A stretch of 8,115 nucleotides of DNA from an uncultured Selenomonadaceae bacterium (GCA_905236665.1 CAJONF010000038.1:1-8115), one strand, 5' to 3'. Counted from the stretch's first letter, positions 1 to 7,345 are shown. Notes: generated from the sequence alone by a model not told the origin. Numbers and translations are program-made.

Positions 1-446
1 CCGCCGCTGGTGCACACGGGAACAATCGTTTTACCCGACAAATCGTAACTTTCTACAAAAGTATCAATAATGCGCGGTTCAGCTCCCCACCAAATTGGAA
101 AAGCCACGACTATAGTTTTGTATTGCTCAGGGTTTTCGATTTTGTTTTTAATTTCGGGGCGTGCAGCAGAATCTTTTTGTTCGACGTTAGCGCGGCAGTC
201 TTGAGTACTGTAATCTAAATCTTCGGGCGTGTAAGGTTCGGCTGGAATAATCTCGAATGTATCAGCTTTGAGAATTTCGGCGACTTCAAGCGCGGCTTTT
301 TTTGTATTGCCTGTGCAAGAGAAGTACGCGACCAAAATTTTATCAGCGGATTTTTCGGGCGCGGAACTTTTTTCTGCCGAACTGCCACAAGCCGTGAAAG
401 TTATCATTGTCAGCACAAGAAGCAAGACACTCAAAAATTTTTTCAT
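1..446 (-). CDS. Flavodoxin-like lipoprotein (partial, C-terminus beyond the left edge)
   Basis: The reading frame starts at the ATG at 444-446 and stays open for 148 codons to the window edge, so the C-terminus is missing. Residues 1-20 look like a lipoprotein signal: MKK, a hydrophobic stretch, then FTAC with the lipidation cysteine at C20, followed by a Ser/Lys/Glu-rich linker to about residue 35. A flavodoxin fold begins at KILVAYFS. The FMN phosphate-binding loop is SCTGNTKKAA (43-52), and PIWWG (117-121) is the aromatic flavin-contacting segment typical of this family (Flavodoxin_4-like). The protein is therefore expected to be an FMN electron carrier or small flavin reductase anchored outside the cytoplasmic membrane; its partner and substrate are unknown. 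An AAGGAG ribosome site (455-460) with an 8-nt spacer overlaps the dapB stop codon, so its translation is probably coupled to dapB as the last visible gene of the operon. The fold is sure; the lipoprotein call is likely, although phenylalanine at the lipobox -3 position is not the commonest residue. Confidence 0.85.
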   Translation of the reverse strand, partial: MKKFLSVLLLVLTMITFTACGSSAEKSSAPEKSADKILVAYFSCTGNTKKAALEVAEILKADTFEIIPAEPYTPEDLDYSTQDCRANVEQKDSAARPEIKNKIENPEQYKTIVVAFPIWWGAEPRIIDTFVESYDLSGKTIVPVCTSG

Positions 447-458
447 GACAAATTCTCC

Positions 459-1223
459 TTAGTCCAAAATTTTATCCAAACCGATTGTCAAACCTTTAAG
501 AGCGCGAACTTTTTTGCACGCGAGCAAAACTCCAGGCATAAAAGAATCTCTGCCTGTGGAATCGTGGCGGATTGTGAGCGTTTGACCTAAGCCGCCGAAA
601 ATAACTTCCTGATGAGCTACATAACCGGGCAAACGCACGCTATGAATCTTTATTCCGTCAAAATCTGCGCCGCGCACATGATCAAGCCGTTCAACTTCAT
701 CCGGATGACCTTGTTTATGTGGCGGGCGGACTTCAGAAATCATTTTTGCAGTTAATTCGGCGGTACCGCTCGGAGCGTCCAATTTTTTATCATGGTGCAG
801 TTCGATAATTTCAACATCGGGCATATACTTTGCAATTTTCTGTGCGGTTAACATCATCAGCACAGCACCCAGCGCGAAATTTGGCGCGATAAATGCGGGC
901 GTGTTATTTTTTTCGGCGAGTTCGCGAATTTTTTCTTTAGCCTCATCGCTTAAACCGGTTGTACCGACCACGGGCGAAACTTTATTTGCCAGCGCAGTCA
1001 TCACGTTATCAAAGACGACGTTTGGGCGCGTGAAATCAACCATAACATCGGGCGAAAATTTTTTCAGCGCGGCGTCAAGATCGTTTTCAATCTTCATGCC
1101 TTCAACTTCGCCCGCAATAACGTCAACTGCGCCGACAAGTTTTAATTCCGAATCATTTTTTACCGCATTAACGACCGTGCTACCCATGCGACCCAGCGCA
1201 CCATTCACCAAAACTTTAATCAT
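459..1223 (-). CDS. dapB: 4-hydroxy-tetrahydrodipicolinate reductase
   Basis: DapB catalyses the NAD(P)H-dependent reduction of the DapA product to tetrahydrodipicolinate in cytoplasmic lysine and diaminopimelate synthesis, which feeds peptidoglycan. The 254-residue product is close to the usual 250-275. Visible motifs are the Rossmann glycine motif GALGRMG (8-14), GTTGLS (87-92), APNFALGAV (113-121) and the active-site signature ELHHDKKLDAPSGTA (141-155). By alignment with the E. coli enzyme, H143 is the catalytic acid/base and K147 contacts the substrate. The frame is open six codons further upstream to an ATG at 1239-1241. However, AAGGGAG at 1232-1238 lies inside that extension, 8 nt before the ATG at 1221-1223, while nothing resembling a ribosome site precedes the upper ATG. 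I therefore take the inner start. The gene begins 29 nt after sbcC and is followed after 12 nt by the flavodoxin, so it is probably part of the sbcDC operon. No dapA is visible in the window. Confidence 0.97.
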   Translation of the reverse strand: MIKVLVNGALGRMGSTVVNAVKNDSELKLVGAVDVIAGEVEGMKIENDLDAALKKFSPDVMVDFTRPNVVFDNVMTALANKVSPVVGTTGLSDEAKEKIRELAEKNNTPAFIAPNFALGAVLMMLTAQKIAKYMPDVEIIELHHDKKLDAPSGTAELTAKMISEVRPPHKQGHPDEVERLDHVRGADFDGIKIHSVRLPGYVAHQEVIFGGLGQTLTIRHDSTGRDSFMPGVLLACKKVRALKGLTIGLDKILD

Positions 1224-1231
1224 AGAAAAAT

Positions 1232-1238
1232 CTCCCTT
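1232..1238 (-). promoter_or_regulatory. Ribosome binding site that fixes the dapB start
   Basis: On the minus strand this reads AAGGGAG, 8 nt before the ATG at 1221-1223. It lies inside the six-codon upstream extension of the reading frame, which argues that the shorter DapB, beginning MIKVLVNG, is the real product. Confidence 0.8.
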
Positions 1239-1252
1239 CATTTATACGAATA

Positions 1253-3895
1253 TTAACGCTCAAATTTAGCCGTTGAACCGTTTTTAGTCTTTTTAACTTC
1301 CAAACGAATCGGAATTTGTTTTTTTAATTCCTCAACGTGCGAAATTATCCCGACTAACCGTCCGCCGCTTTGATTAATTATCGTAGAAATAGCATCATCA
1401 AGCGTTTCTGCATCCAAACTGCCAAAACCTTCGTCGATAAAGATCGTATCCAGCTTAATTCCGCCAGAATTATTTTGAACAACCGCCGCAAGACCTAAAG
1501 CCAGCGACAATGACGCCAAAAAACTTTCTCCGCCGCTCAAAGTCTCAACGGGGCGCAATGCACCGGTATATTCATCAAAAATTTCCAGATTTAAGCCCGC
1601 AGATTTAGCTTTTGTCTTACCAGCGTCCTTCATTTGGAAAAAATATCGCCCGCCGCTCATTTCTTTCAAGCGATTATTCGCCTCGGTGACAACTTCGTTA
1701 AACATCGTCGATAAATAGTAGCGTTGGAAAGAAATTTTCAGTTCAGCCTCGCCCTTTCCTGTAGCATTGGCAACGTCGGAAAGTCTGCGCCACATATCGG
1801 CGATTTTTTCTTTTTCAGCAAACTTTTTCCGTATTTCTTCAAGTTCTGACGAAAATTTTTTCAAAGTGTCGAGCTTTACTTCGAGTTTTGCCTTTTCATC
1901 ACGTGCCGCGCCGTAATTTTCGTTAGTTTCTATAGCTTTTTTATTTAATAAATCTAAATCCGGCATACTTTTTTCTTTGAGTTCGCCTTGATATTCTTCA
2001 AAAATTTTTTTCACAGAATTGAATGTTGCCGCACGTTCAGACTTAATTTTATCCGCAGAATTGAAATTTTTCTGCGATTTTTTCCACGCGGCGTCGAGTT
2101 CTGTAAATTTTTCTTGAGTTTTAGCTAAATCTGCGTCGAGTAATTCTGGGTTTGTCAAATATTTTTCGGGGATATTGAGTTTTTTTTCTGAGATCGCGCT
2201 TTCCAGCTTGGCAACATTTATTGCCGCTAAATTTTTATTTTCATTGGCTTTTTCCAGCGCAGAGCGATTATCTTTAATACATTTTTCGCCGGTTTCAATA
2301 TTTTTTAGACAATCTACAAGCTTTTTGGAATTTTTTTCTGCTTCAGCGAAATCTTTTTGCACAATCGCAGTTTCAGGCACATTTTCATAATCTTTTAATT
2401 GCGTTTCTAGATTTTCAATCCTGTTGACGATTGTATTAACTGTTTTCTCTTGATTTGATTTATTTTTTTCCAAATCCGCGAAATTTTTTTCAGCAAATTT
2501 TATTTCAGCGATGGTTGGTATTGCTTCGGCGATAATTGCGGGATGTTCAAGCGATCCGCACACAGGACAAGGCTCGCCTGGCTTTAATTTTGTTGCCAAA
2601 TGCGCCGCGCTATTCACGATTTGCAATCGATTAAGTTCAATTTGCGCCTTGGTAAATTTTTCAACGATAATTGCTAACTTTTCTTGTTCAATCTCCAAAA
2701 TTTTTCTCTTTATAGCAATTTCTTTTAATAAATCGTCACGTTTTCGTGCTTCTTCTCTCAAATTTTTTATTTCCACAAATTTAACATCTGCACCAACTAG
2801 CTTTAATTTTTCGGCTTGCAATTCCTCCATTCGCGCTTCATAACGTTTTGACTTTGAAAAATATTTATCAAAATCTTTCTGTTCCTCTTGCAATTTAATT
2901 TTTTCACTAGCAAGTTCGGAAATTTTTTTATGCAAATCAGAAAGAATATCTTTTATTTTTTTTAACTCATCAATTTCCTTTTCGAGATTTTTTCTTTGAG
3001 ATTCTTCAGTTTCGTGCAATTTATATTCCATTTGAGCCGCCAAAAAATTTTTTTCAGCTTCACTAAGACGAATTTGCGCACAATTTAATTCTGATGTTAT
3101 ATCTTTTAACTTATTGAATTTTTCCGCCAAATTTTTTCCATCTGCAAGATTTATTTGAGCTTCATCGAATAATTTTTTTAATTCTATTAAATTTTTTTGC
3201 GCGACAGAAATTTTTTTCTCAATTTCAGCTAAAGAATCGTTTCCTGCGTCAGAAATTTGTTTTTCTAGCGTTTCCAGACGATTTTTTAGTTTTTCCAGCT
3301 CCGCCGCAGAATTTTTTGCCCGTTCGCTCAATAAATCCTCAATTTTTTTATAAGGTTCAGTGTCAAAAAGGACATTTAAAACCTCCTGCCGCTTATCTGA
3401 ATCGGAAAAAAGGAATTTTTTAAATTCTCCTTGCGGTAAAAGAACAACTTGCCGAAATTGTTCTGCGTTAAAGCCGACTAATTCTTTAATTTTGTTTGTT
3501 ACGGCTTTTTCTTTTGCCGCAATAAAATTTCCGTCGCAGGTAAGTTCGGCGGTAGCGGGAATGGAACGTGAACCAATGCCGCGTTTTTTCAAAATTTCCT
3601 GCGCGGGCGAGCGATAAATTTTAAAAATTTTCCCGTTGAGTTCAAAAATGAATTCAATTTCGGTCAAAACGTCATCAGGCGCATTTTTTGAGCGCATATC
3701 TTCGCCTTTTCGAGCTTTTCCAGAAGTTTCTCCGTAAAGTGCGTAAGAAATTGCGTCAAGAATCGTAGTTTTACCTGCTCCTGTTGCCCCGTGAATCAAA
3801 AAAAGTTTATTTTCGCCGAGTTCTTTATTAAAATCAATCGTAATTGGCTCGACATACGCTCCAAACGCCTGCATTTTTAATTTTATTGGTCTCAT
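1253..3895 (-). CDS. sbcC: Exonuclease subunit SbcC (Rad50-like SMC-type ATPase)
   Basis: SbcC is the ATPase of the SbcCD (Rad50-Mre11-type) complex, which processes DNA ends, hairpins and palindrome-derived structures during replication and repair. The N-terminal lobe has Walker A GATGAGKTT (36-44) and VVLLPQGEF with Q155 near the Q-loop. Long Lys/Glu/Leu-rich coiled-coil arms run from about 190 to 440 and 455 to 700. They flank the zinc hook CPVCG (C443, C446), which joins two molecules through zinc. The C-terminal lobe starts near SFQRYYLS (about 717) and contains the ABC signature LSGGES (786-791), Walker B ending in D821-E822, the D-loop GSLD and the switch histidine H853. At 880 residues it is shorter than E. 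coli SbcC (1048), probably through shorter arms; all catalytic motifs are present. The frame could begin at a TTG (3911-3913), but GGAGG at 3905-3909 overlaps that codon and sits 9 nt before the ATG at 3893-3895, which I prefer. The start is 5 nt after the sbcD stop. Confidence 0.97.
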   Translation of the reverse strand: MRPIKLKMQAFGAYVEPITIDFNKELGENKLFLIHGATGAGKTTILDAISYALYGETSGKARKGEDMRSKNAPDDVLTEIEFIFELNGKIFKIYRSPAQEILKKRGIGSRSIPATAELTCDGNFIAAKEKAVTNKIKELVGFNAEQFRQVVLLPQGEFKKFLFSDSDKRQEVLNVLFDTEPYKKIEDLLSERAKNSAAELEKLKNRLETLEKQISDAGNDSLAEIEKKISVAQKNLIELKKLFDEAQINLADGKNLAEKFNKLKDITSELNCAQIRLSEAEKNFLAAQMEYKLHETEESQRKNLEKEIDELKKIKDILSDLHKKISELASEKIKLQEEQKDFDKYFSKSKRYEARMEELQAEKLKLVGADVKFVEIKNLREEARKRDDLLKEIAIKRKILEIEQEKLAIIVEKFTKAQIELNRLQIVNSAAHLATKLKPGEPCPVCGSLEHPAIIAEAIPTIAEIKFAEKNFADLEKNKSNQEKTVNTIVNRIENLETQLKDYENVPETAIVQKDFAEAEKNSKKLVDCLKNIETGEKCIKDNRSALEKANENKNLAAINVAKLESAISEKKLNIPEKYLTNPELLDADLAKTQEKFTELDAAWKKSQKNFNSADKIKSERAATFNSVKKIFEEYQGELKEKSMPDLDLLNKKAIETNENYGAARDEKAKLEVKLDTLKKFSSELEEIRKKFAEKEKIADMWRRLSDVANATGKGEAELKISFQRYYLSTMFNEVVTEANNRLKEMSGGRYFFQMKDAGKTKAKSAGLNLEIFDEYTGALRPVETLSGGESFLASLSLALGLAAVVQNNSGGIKLDTIFIDEGFGSLDAETLDDAISTIINQSGGRLVGIISHVEELKKQIPIRLEVKKTKNGSTAKFER

Positions 3896-3900
3896 TGCTT

Positions 3901-5013
3901 TTATCCTCCGCAAATTTCATTCAAAGCAGCAATTTCATTTTCTGTTAACGTTCGGTGAGTCATTGACTCAAAAAAATCCGAAAATTGCTCTAAGATTGTA
4001 GAATTCTCACGAAATTTTCTTTCTGGCGCGGAAATTATAGAATTAGGGCGCGATTTATTTTTTGCATCCATTAAATTTGGAAAAATTTCGCGCAATTTTT
4101 GTGCTGCATCATAAACGAATTCATTATCTGTCAAAGTTATATAAGCATAAGAATCATCTTTTTTTCGCGCTTGAAATTCGGCGAGCGTGCCGGAAATTGA
4201 AATTAAATCGTGTTTTGGTTTCAATTCGATGTTTTTTGCGCTTAAAAAACCGTTTTTATCCAGTTCAACAAGTGTAAATCCCTTTTTATGATCAAATTCT
4301 TTAGCAGAATATTTTAATAAGGAACCGCTGTAGCGAATTTTATCAGAAAAAACGTTTTGTGGCTTGTGAAGATGACCTAAAGCGGCATAATCATATTCAA
4401 AAAACGTTTCTGGGCTTACTTTTCCGGCAGTTCCGATAAATTTTCGTTCAGAATCTGATTCAATGCCGCCATCAACGTAAACATGAGCGATTGCGACGCT
4501 TCTTTTACCTTTTGGAATTTTTTTTCGTGCTTCGGTTATGTAAAATTTATTTGCGGCATCGAAAGACATTCTTTCGGCATTTTCGCCAAAAAATTTATTG
4601 CGAATTTCGCCAGGTTCAAAAAAAGGTATCAATGAGAAATAAATTTCTCCAAAATTATCATCAATCGTAATGATTTTTGGCTCAAAATCGGTTTTTGCAG
4701 TTATAAAAAATTTTTTATTGGCAAAAAGTCTGCTACCGAAGTTCAAACGTTCCGCGCTATCGTGATTTCCGGCGATACATAGCACGGGTATTTTTTTTTC
4801 AGTCAATTTGAACAAAATTTCGTCAAAAAGTTCTATAGCGTTCGTCGAAGGGTCAGCGCGGTCGTAAATATCGCCGGAGATTATAATTGTTTCGGGTTTT
4901 TCGTCATCAACAAGTTTTAAAAACTTTTTTAAGATAAAATCTTGGTCATCAATCAGATTTACACCGTTCAAAGTCTTGCCGAGGTGCCAATCCGCCGTAT
5001 GGAGCAGTTTCAT
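3901..5013 (-). CDS. sbcD: Exonuclease subunit SbcD (Mre11-like metallophosphoesterase)
   Basis: SbcD is the Mn-dependent nuclease subunit that works with SbcC on DNA ends and hairpins. The 370-residue protein shows the calcineurin-like phosphodiesterase motifs in order: HTADWHLGK with D8 and H10, SGDIYDR with D48, AGNHD with N83 and H84, AHVYV with H177, and GHLHKP with H214 and H216. The remainder, from about residue 270, corresponds to the capping and SbcC-binding C-terminal region. The length is within the normal 370-410 range. The start ATG (5011-5013) is preceded by AGGAGG with a 10-nt spacer. That ribosome site is part of an inverted repeat that could control expression (see 5014-5055). 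The gene lies upstream of sbcC with a 5-nt gap, the usual sbcD-sbcC order, and follows folE2 after 75 nt, where it seems to have its own promoter. Confidence 0.97.
   Translation of the reverse strand: MKLLHTADWHLGKTLNGVNLIDDQDFILKKFLKLVDDEKPETIIISGDIYDRADPSTNAIELFDEILFKLTEKKIPVLCIAGNHDSAERLNFGSRLFANKKFFITAKTDFEPKIITIDDNFGEIYFSLIPFFEPGEIRNKFFGENAERMSFDAANKFYITEARKKIPKGKRSVAIAHVYVDGGIESDSERKFIGTAGKVSPETFFEYDYAALGHLHKPQNVFSDKIRYSGSLLKYSAKEFDHKKGFTLVELDKNGFLSAKNIELKPKHDLISISGTLAEFQARKKDDSYAYITLTDNEFVYDAAQKLREIFPNLMDAKNKSRPNSIISAPERKFRENSTILEQFSDFFESMTHRTLTENEIAALNEICGG
3905..3909 (-). promoter_or_regulatory. Ribosome binding site that fixes the sbcC start, inside the sbcD end
   Basis: GGAGG on the minus strand lies in the last codons of sbcD, directly before its TAA, and 9 nt before the sbcC ATG. 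It supports the ATG at 3893-3895 over the upstream TTG and implies translational coupling, which would fit the paired supply of two subunits of one complex. Confidence 0.8.
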
Positions 5014-5049
5014 AAAAAAATCGCCTCCTGAAATGATTTTGAGGCGATT
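5014..5049 (-). terminator. Inverted repeat with T-run over the sbcD ribosome site (terminator- or attenuator-like)
   Basis: Two perfect 9-nt arms, 5041-5049 and 5019-5027, are separated by 13 nt. In the minus-strand transcript they would form AAUCGCCUC / GAGGCGAUU, and seven T residues (5014-5020, two of them in the arm) run up to the sbcD ATG. The geometry is that of an intrinsic terminator for transcripts arriving from folE2. The downstream arm also contains most of the sbcD Shine-Dalgarno sequence, so the stem would hide it. It could equally be a protein operator. The structure is seen directly; its function is inferred. Confidence 0.55.
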
Positions 5050-5055
5050 ATATCA
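5047..5055 (-). promoter_or_regulatory. Extended -10 promoter for sbcDC operon
   Basis: The minus strand reads TGATATAAT, a perfect extended -10 element (TGnTATAAT). I see no good -35 at 16-18 nt spacing; extended -10 promoters often do without one. Transcription would start near 5040, inside the loop of the inverted repeat. Messages from here would therefore lack the upstream arm and keep the sbcD ribosome site free. Confidence 0.6.
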
Positions 5056-5088
5056 TATAAAACAAAAAAATTTTAGCGTGAAATTAAT

Positions 5089-5883
5089 TTAACAACTAAA
5101 AATTTCGTTGTGGCTGGCAAAAGCGTTGTGGTTGTGAATTGACTCGAAATTCTCACATTCGACGGCGAATGCCTTTAAATTTTCGACACGCCGCAAGGTA
5201 ATCACGACATCGCGCAAAATATCTTCGACGAATTTTGCATTTTTATAGGCGTTTTCAGTGACAAATTTTTCATCTTCGCGCTTAAGTAGCGGAAAAATTT
5301 CTGCGGAGCCTTGCATTTCAATTAAATGAACGAAATTTTCTATGTTTATGGCGTCAATTTTATCAAAATCTGCGAAATTTAGTTTCACACGGCAAATTGA
5401 GCGTTGATTATGTGCGCCGAAGTCAGAAATTTCTTTGCTACACGGGCAAAGCGAGGTAAAAGGTACGCTCAAACCCAAAATAAAATTAATTCGTTCACCG
5501 CGAGCTAATTCGCCGAAAAATTCACAATCAATAACATTTAGCGACGTTTTTTTAGAAATTGGCGAAAATTTTTTAACGAAAAACTTAAAAGCAATAGTAA
5601 TTGAGGCAAAATCCGTTGAAAGTTTATCCAAAGCATCGATTAAAATTTTTTCAACGTCGGAGATTTTTATTTTTCGCGCCGACCAATCGGTTAAAATTTC
5701 TGCCAAGCGACTCATATGCGTTCCGCGCAAATTTTCAGCCAAAGAAACAGTAAATTTTATTTCTGCGGCGACTTGTTGAGTATTTTCTCCATTAGAAATC
5801 AAAAATGGCAGATGAAATTTGGTAATGCCGGTGTTTTTAATTTTTATTCCGCGATTATCCTGCTGATTTTGTATATCTATCAT
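5089..5883 (-). CDS. folE2: GTP cyclohydrolase FolE2 (type IB)
   Basis: FolE2 converts GTP to 7,8-dihydroneopterin triphosphate, the first step toward tetrahydrofolate and queuosine. It is the prokaryotic type that can use metals other than zinc and is not closely related to classical FolE. In the 264-residue product, SLCPCSKEIS (144-153) and GAHNQRS (156-162) are family hallmarks. The 12-residue spacing of C146 and H158 matches the metal-binding pair Cys147 and His159 of the Neisseria enzyme. The C-terminal ESIHNHNAFA (248-257) is also typical. The reading frame can be extended 23 codons to a TTG at 5950-5952, but that part is Phe/Lys-rich, unlike the family, and it would cover the gene's own promoter. 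I use the ATG at 5881-5883, although its ribosome site is weak: GAGGA 12 nt or CGGA 8 nt before the ATG. The gene appears monocistronic, between the metY terminator and the sbcD promoter. Confidence 0.94.
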   Translation of the reverse strand: MIDIQNQQDNRGIKIKNTGITKFHLPFLISNGENTQQVAAEIKFTVSLAENLRGTHMSRLAEILTDWSARKIKISDVEKILIDALDKLSTDFASITIAFKFFVKKFSPISKKTSLNVIDCEFFGELARGERINFILGLSVPFTSLCPCSKEISDFGAHNQRSICRVKLNFADFDKIDAINIENFVHLIEMQGSAEIFPLLKREDEKFVTENAYKNAKFVEDILRDVVITLRRVENLKAFAVECENFESIHNHNAFASHNEIFSC

Positions 5884-5923
5884 AAACTTTATCCGTCCTC
5901 GGCTTGAAAAGAAAATTTTTTTT

Positions 5924-5952
5924 AGATTAATGGAAAATGGCGATAAAGTCAA
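5924..5952 (-). promoter_or_regulatory. Promoter of folE2
   Basis: The minus strand has TTGACT (5947-5952), a 17-nt spacer and TAATCT (5924-5929). The -35 matches five of six consensus bases, and the -10 keeps the most conserved T, A and final T. The predicted start is near 5917, giving a leader of about 34 nt. The -35 is separated by only one nucleotide from the T-run of the preceding metY terminator. No recognisable Zur-like operator was found by eye. Confidence 0.6.
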
Positions 5953-5953
5953 G

Positions 5954-5982
5954 AAAAAAGCCCGTCTAATTAAAAGACGAGC
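5954..5982 (-). terminator. Intrinsic terminator of metY
   Basis: In the minus-strand transcript, GCUCGUC (5976-5982) pairs with GACGGGC (5960-5966) over 7 bp including one G-U pair. The loop is 9 nt, and a run of six T residues (5954-5959) follows. It begins 27 nt after the metY stop. The plus strand has no T-run on the other side, so the terminator is one-directional. Confidence 0.85.
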
Positions 5983-6009
5983 AGAAGAAAGTAAAATTTG
6001 CGTGGAATT

Positions 6010-7299
6010 TTATACAGCGGCGAAGCCGATCTCCAAATCGGAAATAATGTCGTCGATGTGCTCAATACCGATAGAAAGGCGAATTGTGGCGGGAGTAATT
6101 CCCGATGCGAGCAATTCTTCTTGCGTCATTTGCGAATGAGTAGTTGAAGCGGGGTGAATTACGAGCGATTTAACGTCAGCGACGTTCGCGAGGAGTGAAA
6201 AAATCTTCAAGTTATCGATAAATTTCTGTGCAGATGCCGCGCCGCCTTTAATTTCGAATGTAAAAATAGAAATTCCGCCGTTGGGGAAATATTTTTTATA
6301 AAGTTCGTGATCGGGATGATTTTTTTGCGCAGGGTGATTAACTTTATCAACTTTTGGGTGATTAGCGAGGAAATTTACGACTTTTAGGGCGTTTTCGGTG
6401 TGTCTTTCTACGCGAAGAGATAAAGTTTCGACGCCTTGCAGGAGTAAGAAAGCATTTAGCGGGGAAATAGCCGCGCCAGTATCACGAAGGAGAATTGCTC
6501 GGATATAAGTGACGAACGCCGCCGCACCGAGAGCTTTATAAAAACTAACGCCGTGATAACTGGGATTTGGTTCGACGAGGTGCGGGAATTTGCCGGATTT
6601 TTCCCAATCAAATTTACCGCTTTCGACGATAACACCGCCTAAAGTAGTTCCGTGCCCGCCGATAAATTTTGTTGCGCTGTGAACGACAATATCTGCGCCG
6701 AAATCGAACGGGCGAATTAAATACGGGGTGGCGAAAGTGTTATCAATAACGAGCGGGATTTTATGTTTATGTGCGATATCAGCGACGGCTTGAATATCAA
6801 TGAGCGTAGCGTTAGGATTGCCGACGGATTCTATAAAAACAAATTTAGTATTGTCTTTAATCGCCAGCTCGAAAACGTCCGTGCCCTTAGTCGGGTCAAC
6901 AAAAGTTGTTTCGATTCCGAAGGCTGGCAGGGTGTGTTCAAAGAGATTAAAAGTTCCGCCGTAAATGGTCGTAGCCGCGACTATATGATCTCCTTTTTGC
7001 GCGAGAGCCTGGGCAACGTAAGTGACAGCAGCCGCGCCGCTAGCTACAGCCAGAGCCGCTGAGCCGCCCTCAAGAGCCGCGATTCTTTTTTCCAAAATAT
7101 CCTGAGTCGGATTCGTCAAGCGACCGTAAATATTTCCGGCGTCACGAAGACCGAAACGATCTGCCGCGTGCTGGAAGTTATGGAAGACATAAGAAGTTGT
7201 TTGGTAAATCGGTACAGCGCGGGCGTCGGTTACGGGATCTGCCTGTTCCTGTCCCACGTGCAGTTGAAGCGTCTCGAATTTATATCTGTGTTCAATCAT
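6010..7299 (-). CDS. metY: O-acetylhomoserine sulfhydrylase / aminocarboxypropyltransferase
   Basis: This pyridoxal-phosphate enzyme joins O-acetylhomoserine and sulfide to make homocysteine, the direct sulfhydrylation route to methionine; some relatives accept methanethiol. The 429 residues fit the MetY length of about 425-435, clearly longer than MetB or MetC (about 380-400), and the large insert after the PLP lysine is a MetY feature. Motifs are PIYQTTSYVF (30-39), IYGRLTNPT (57-65, with Y58 and R60 contacting the cofactor phosphate of the neighbouring subunit), SGAAAV (87-92), Y113 in TIYGGT (stacks on PLP), VIDNTFATPYL (184-194, D186 holds the pyridine nitrogen) and HSATKFIGGHG (207-217), where K211 is the Schiff-base lysine. 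The start is firm: AGGAGG lies 7 nt before the ATG at 7297-7299. It has its own promoter and terminator, and the leader of about 40 nt is too short for a SAM riboswitch or T-box. Related PLP enzymes such as MetZ remain possible but are less likely from the length. Confidence 0.95.
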   Translation of the reverse strand: MIEHRYKFETLQLHVGQEQADPVTDARAVPIYQTTSYVFHNFQHAADRFGLRDAGNIYGRLTNPTQDILEKRIAALEGGSAALAVASGAAAVTYVAQALAQKGDHIVAATTIYGGTFNLFEHTLPAFGIETTFVDPTKGTDVFELAIKDNTKFVFIESVGNPNATLIDIQAVADIAHKHKIPLVIDNTFATPYLIRPFDFGADIVVHSATKFIGGHGTTLGGVIVESGKFDWEKSGKFPHLVEPNPSYHGVSFYKALGAAAFVTYIRAILLRDTGAAISPLNAFLLLQGVETLSLRVERHTENALKVVNFLANHPKVDKVNHPAQKNHPDHELYKKYFPNGGISIFTFEIKGGAASAQKFIDNLKIFSLLANVADVKSLVIHPASTTHSQMTQEELLASGITPATIRLSIGIEHIDDIISDLEIGFAAV

Positions 7300-7345
7300 G
7301 AAAATTCCTCCTAGAAAATTTTTTTGAAACTATAACACGTGCTGA

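Noticed and set aside
901..1269. A 122-residue plus-strand frame opposite dapB
   Set aside because: It lies antisense to conserved DapB codons, is Ser/Phe/Thr-rich and has no ribosome site. Similar frames opposite sbcC, sbcD, folE2 and metY were rejected for the same reason.
1253..3895. Repetitive-looking Lys/Glu-rich sequence as a repeat array
   Set aside because: It is the heptad-type composition of the SbcC coiled-coil arms on either side of the zinc hook, not DNA repeats; no CRISPR-like spacing was seen.
5884..5952. N-terminal extension of FolE2 from a TTG start
   Set aside because: It would translate through the folE2 promoter and most of its leader, the added residues are unlike the family, and the inner ATG gives a normal-length protein.
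7300..7340. SAM riboswitch or T-box ahead of metY
   Set aside because: The predicted leader is about 40 nt, far too short for either, and no terminator hairpin lies between promoter and start.
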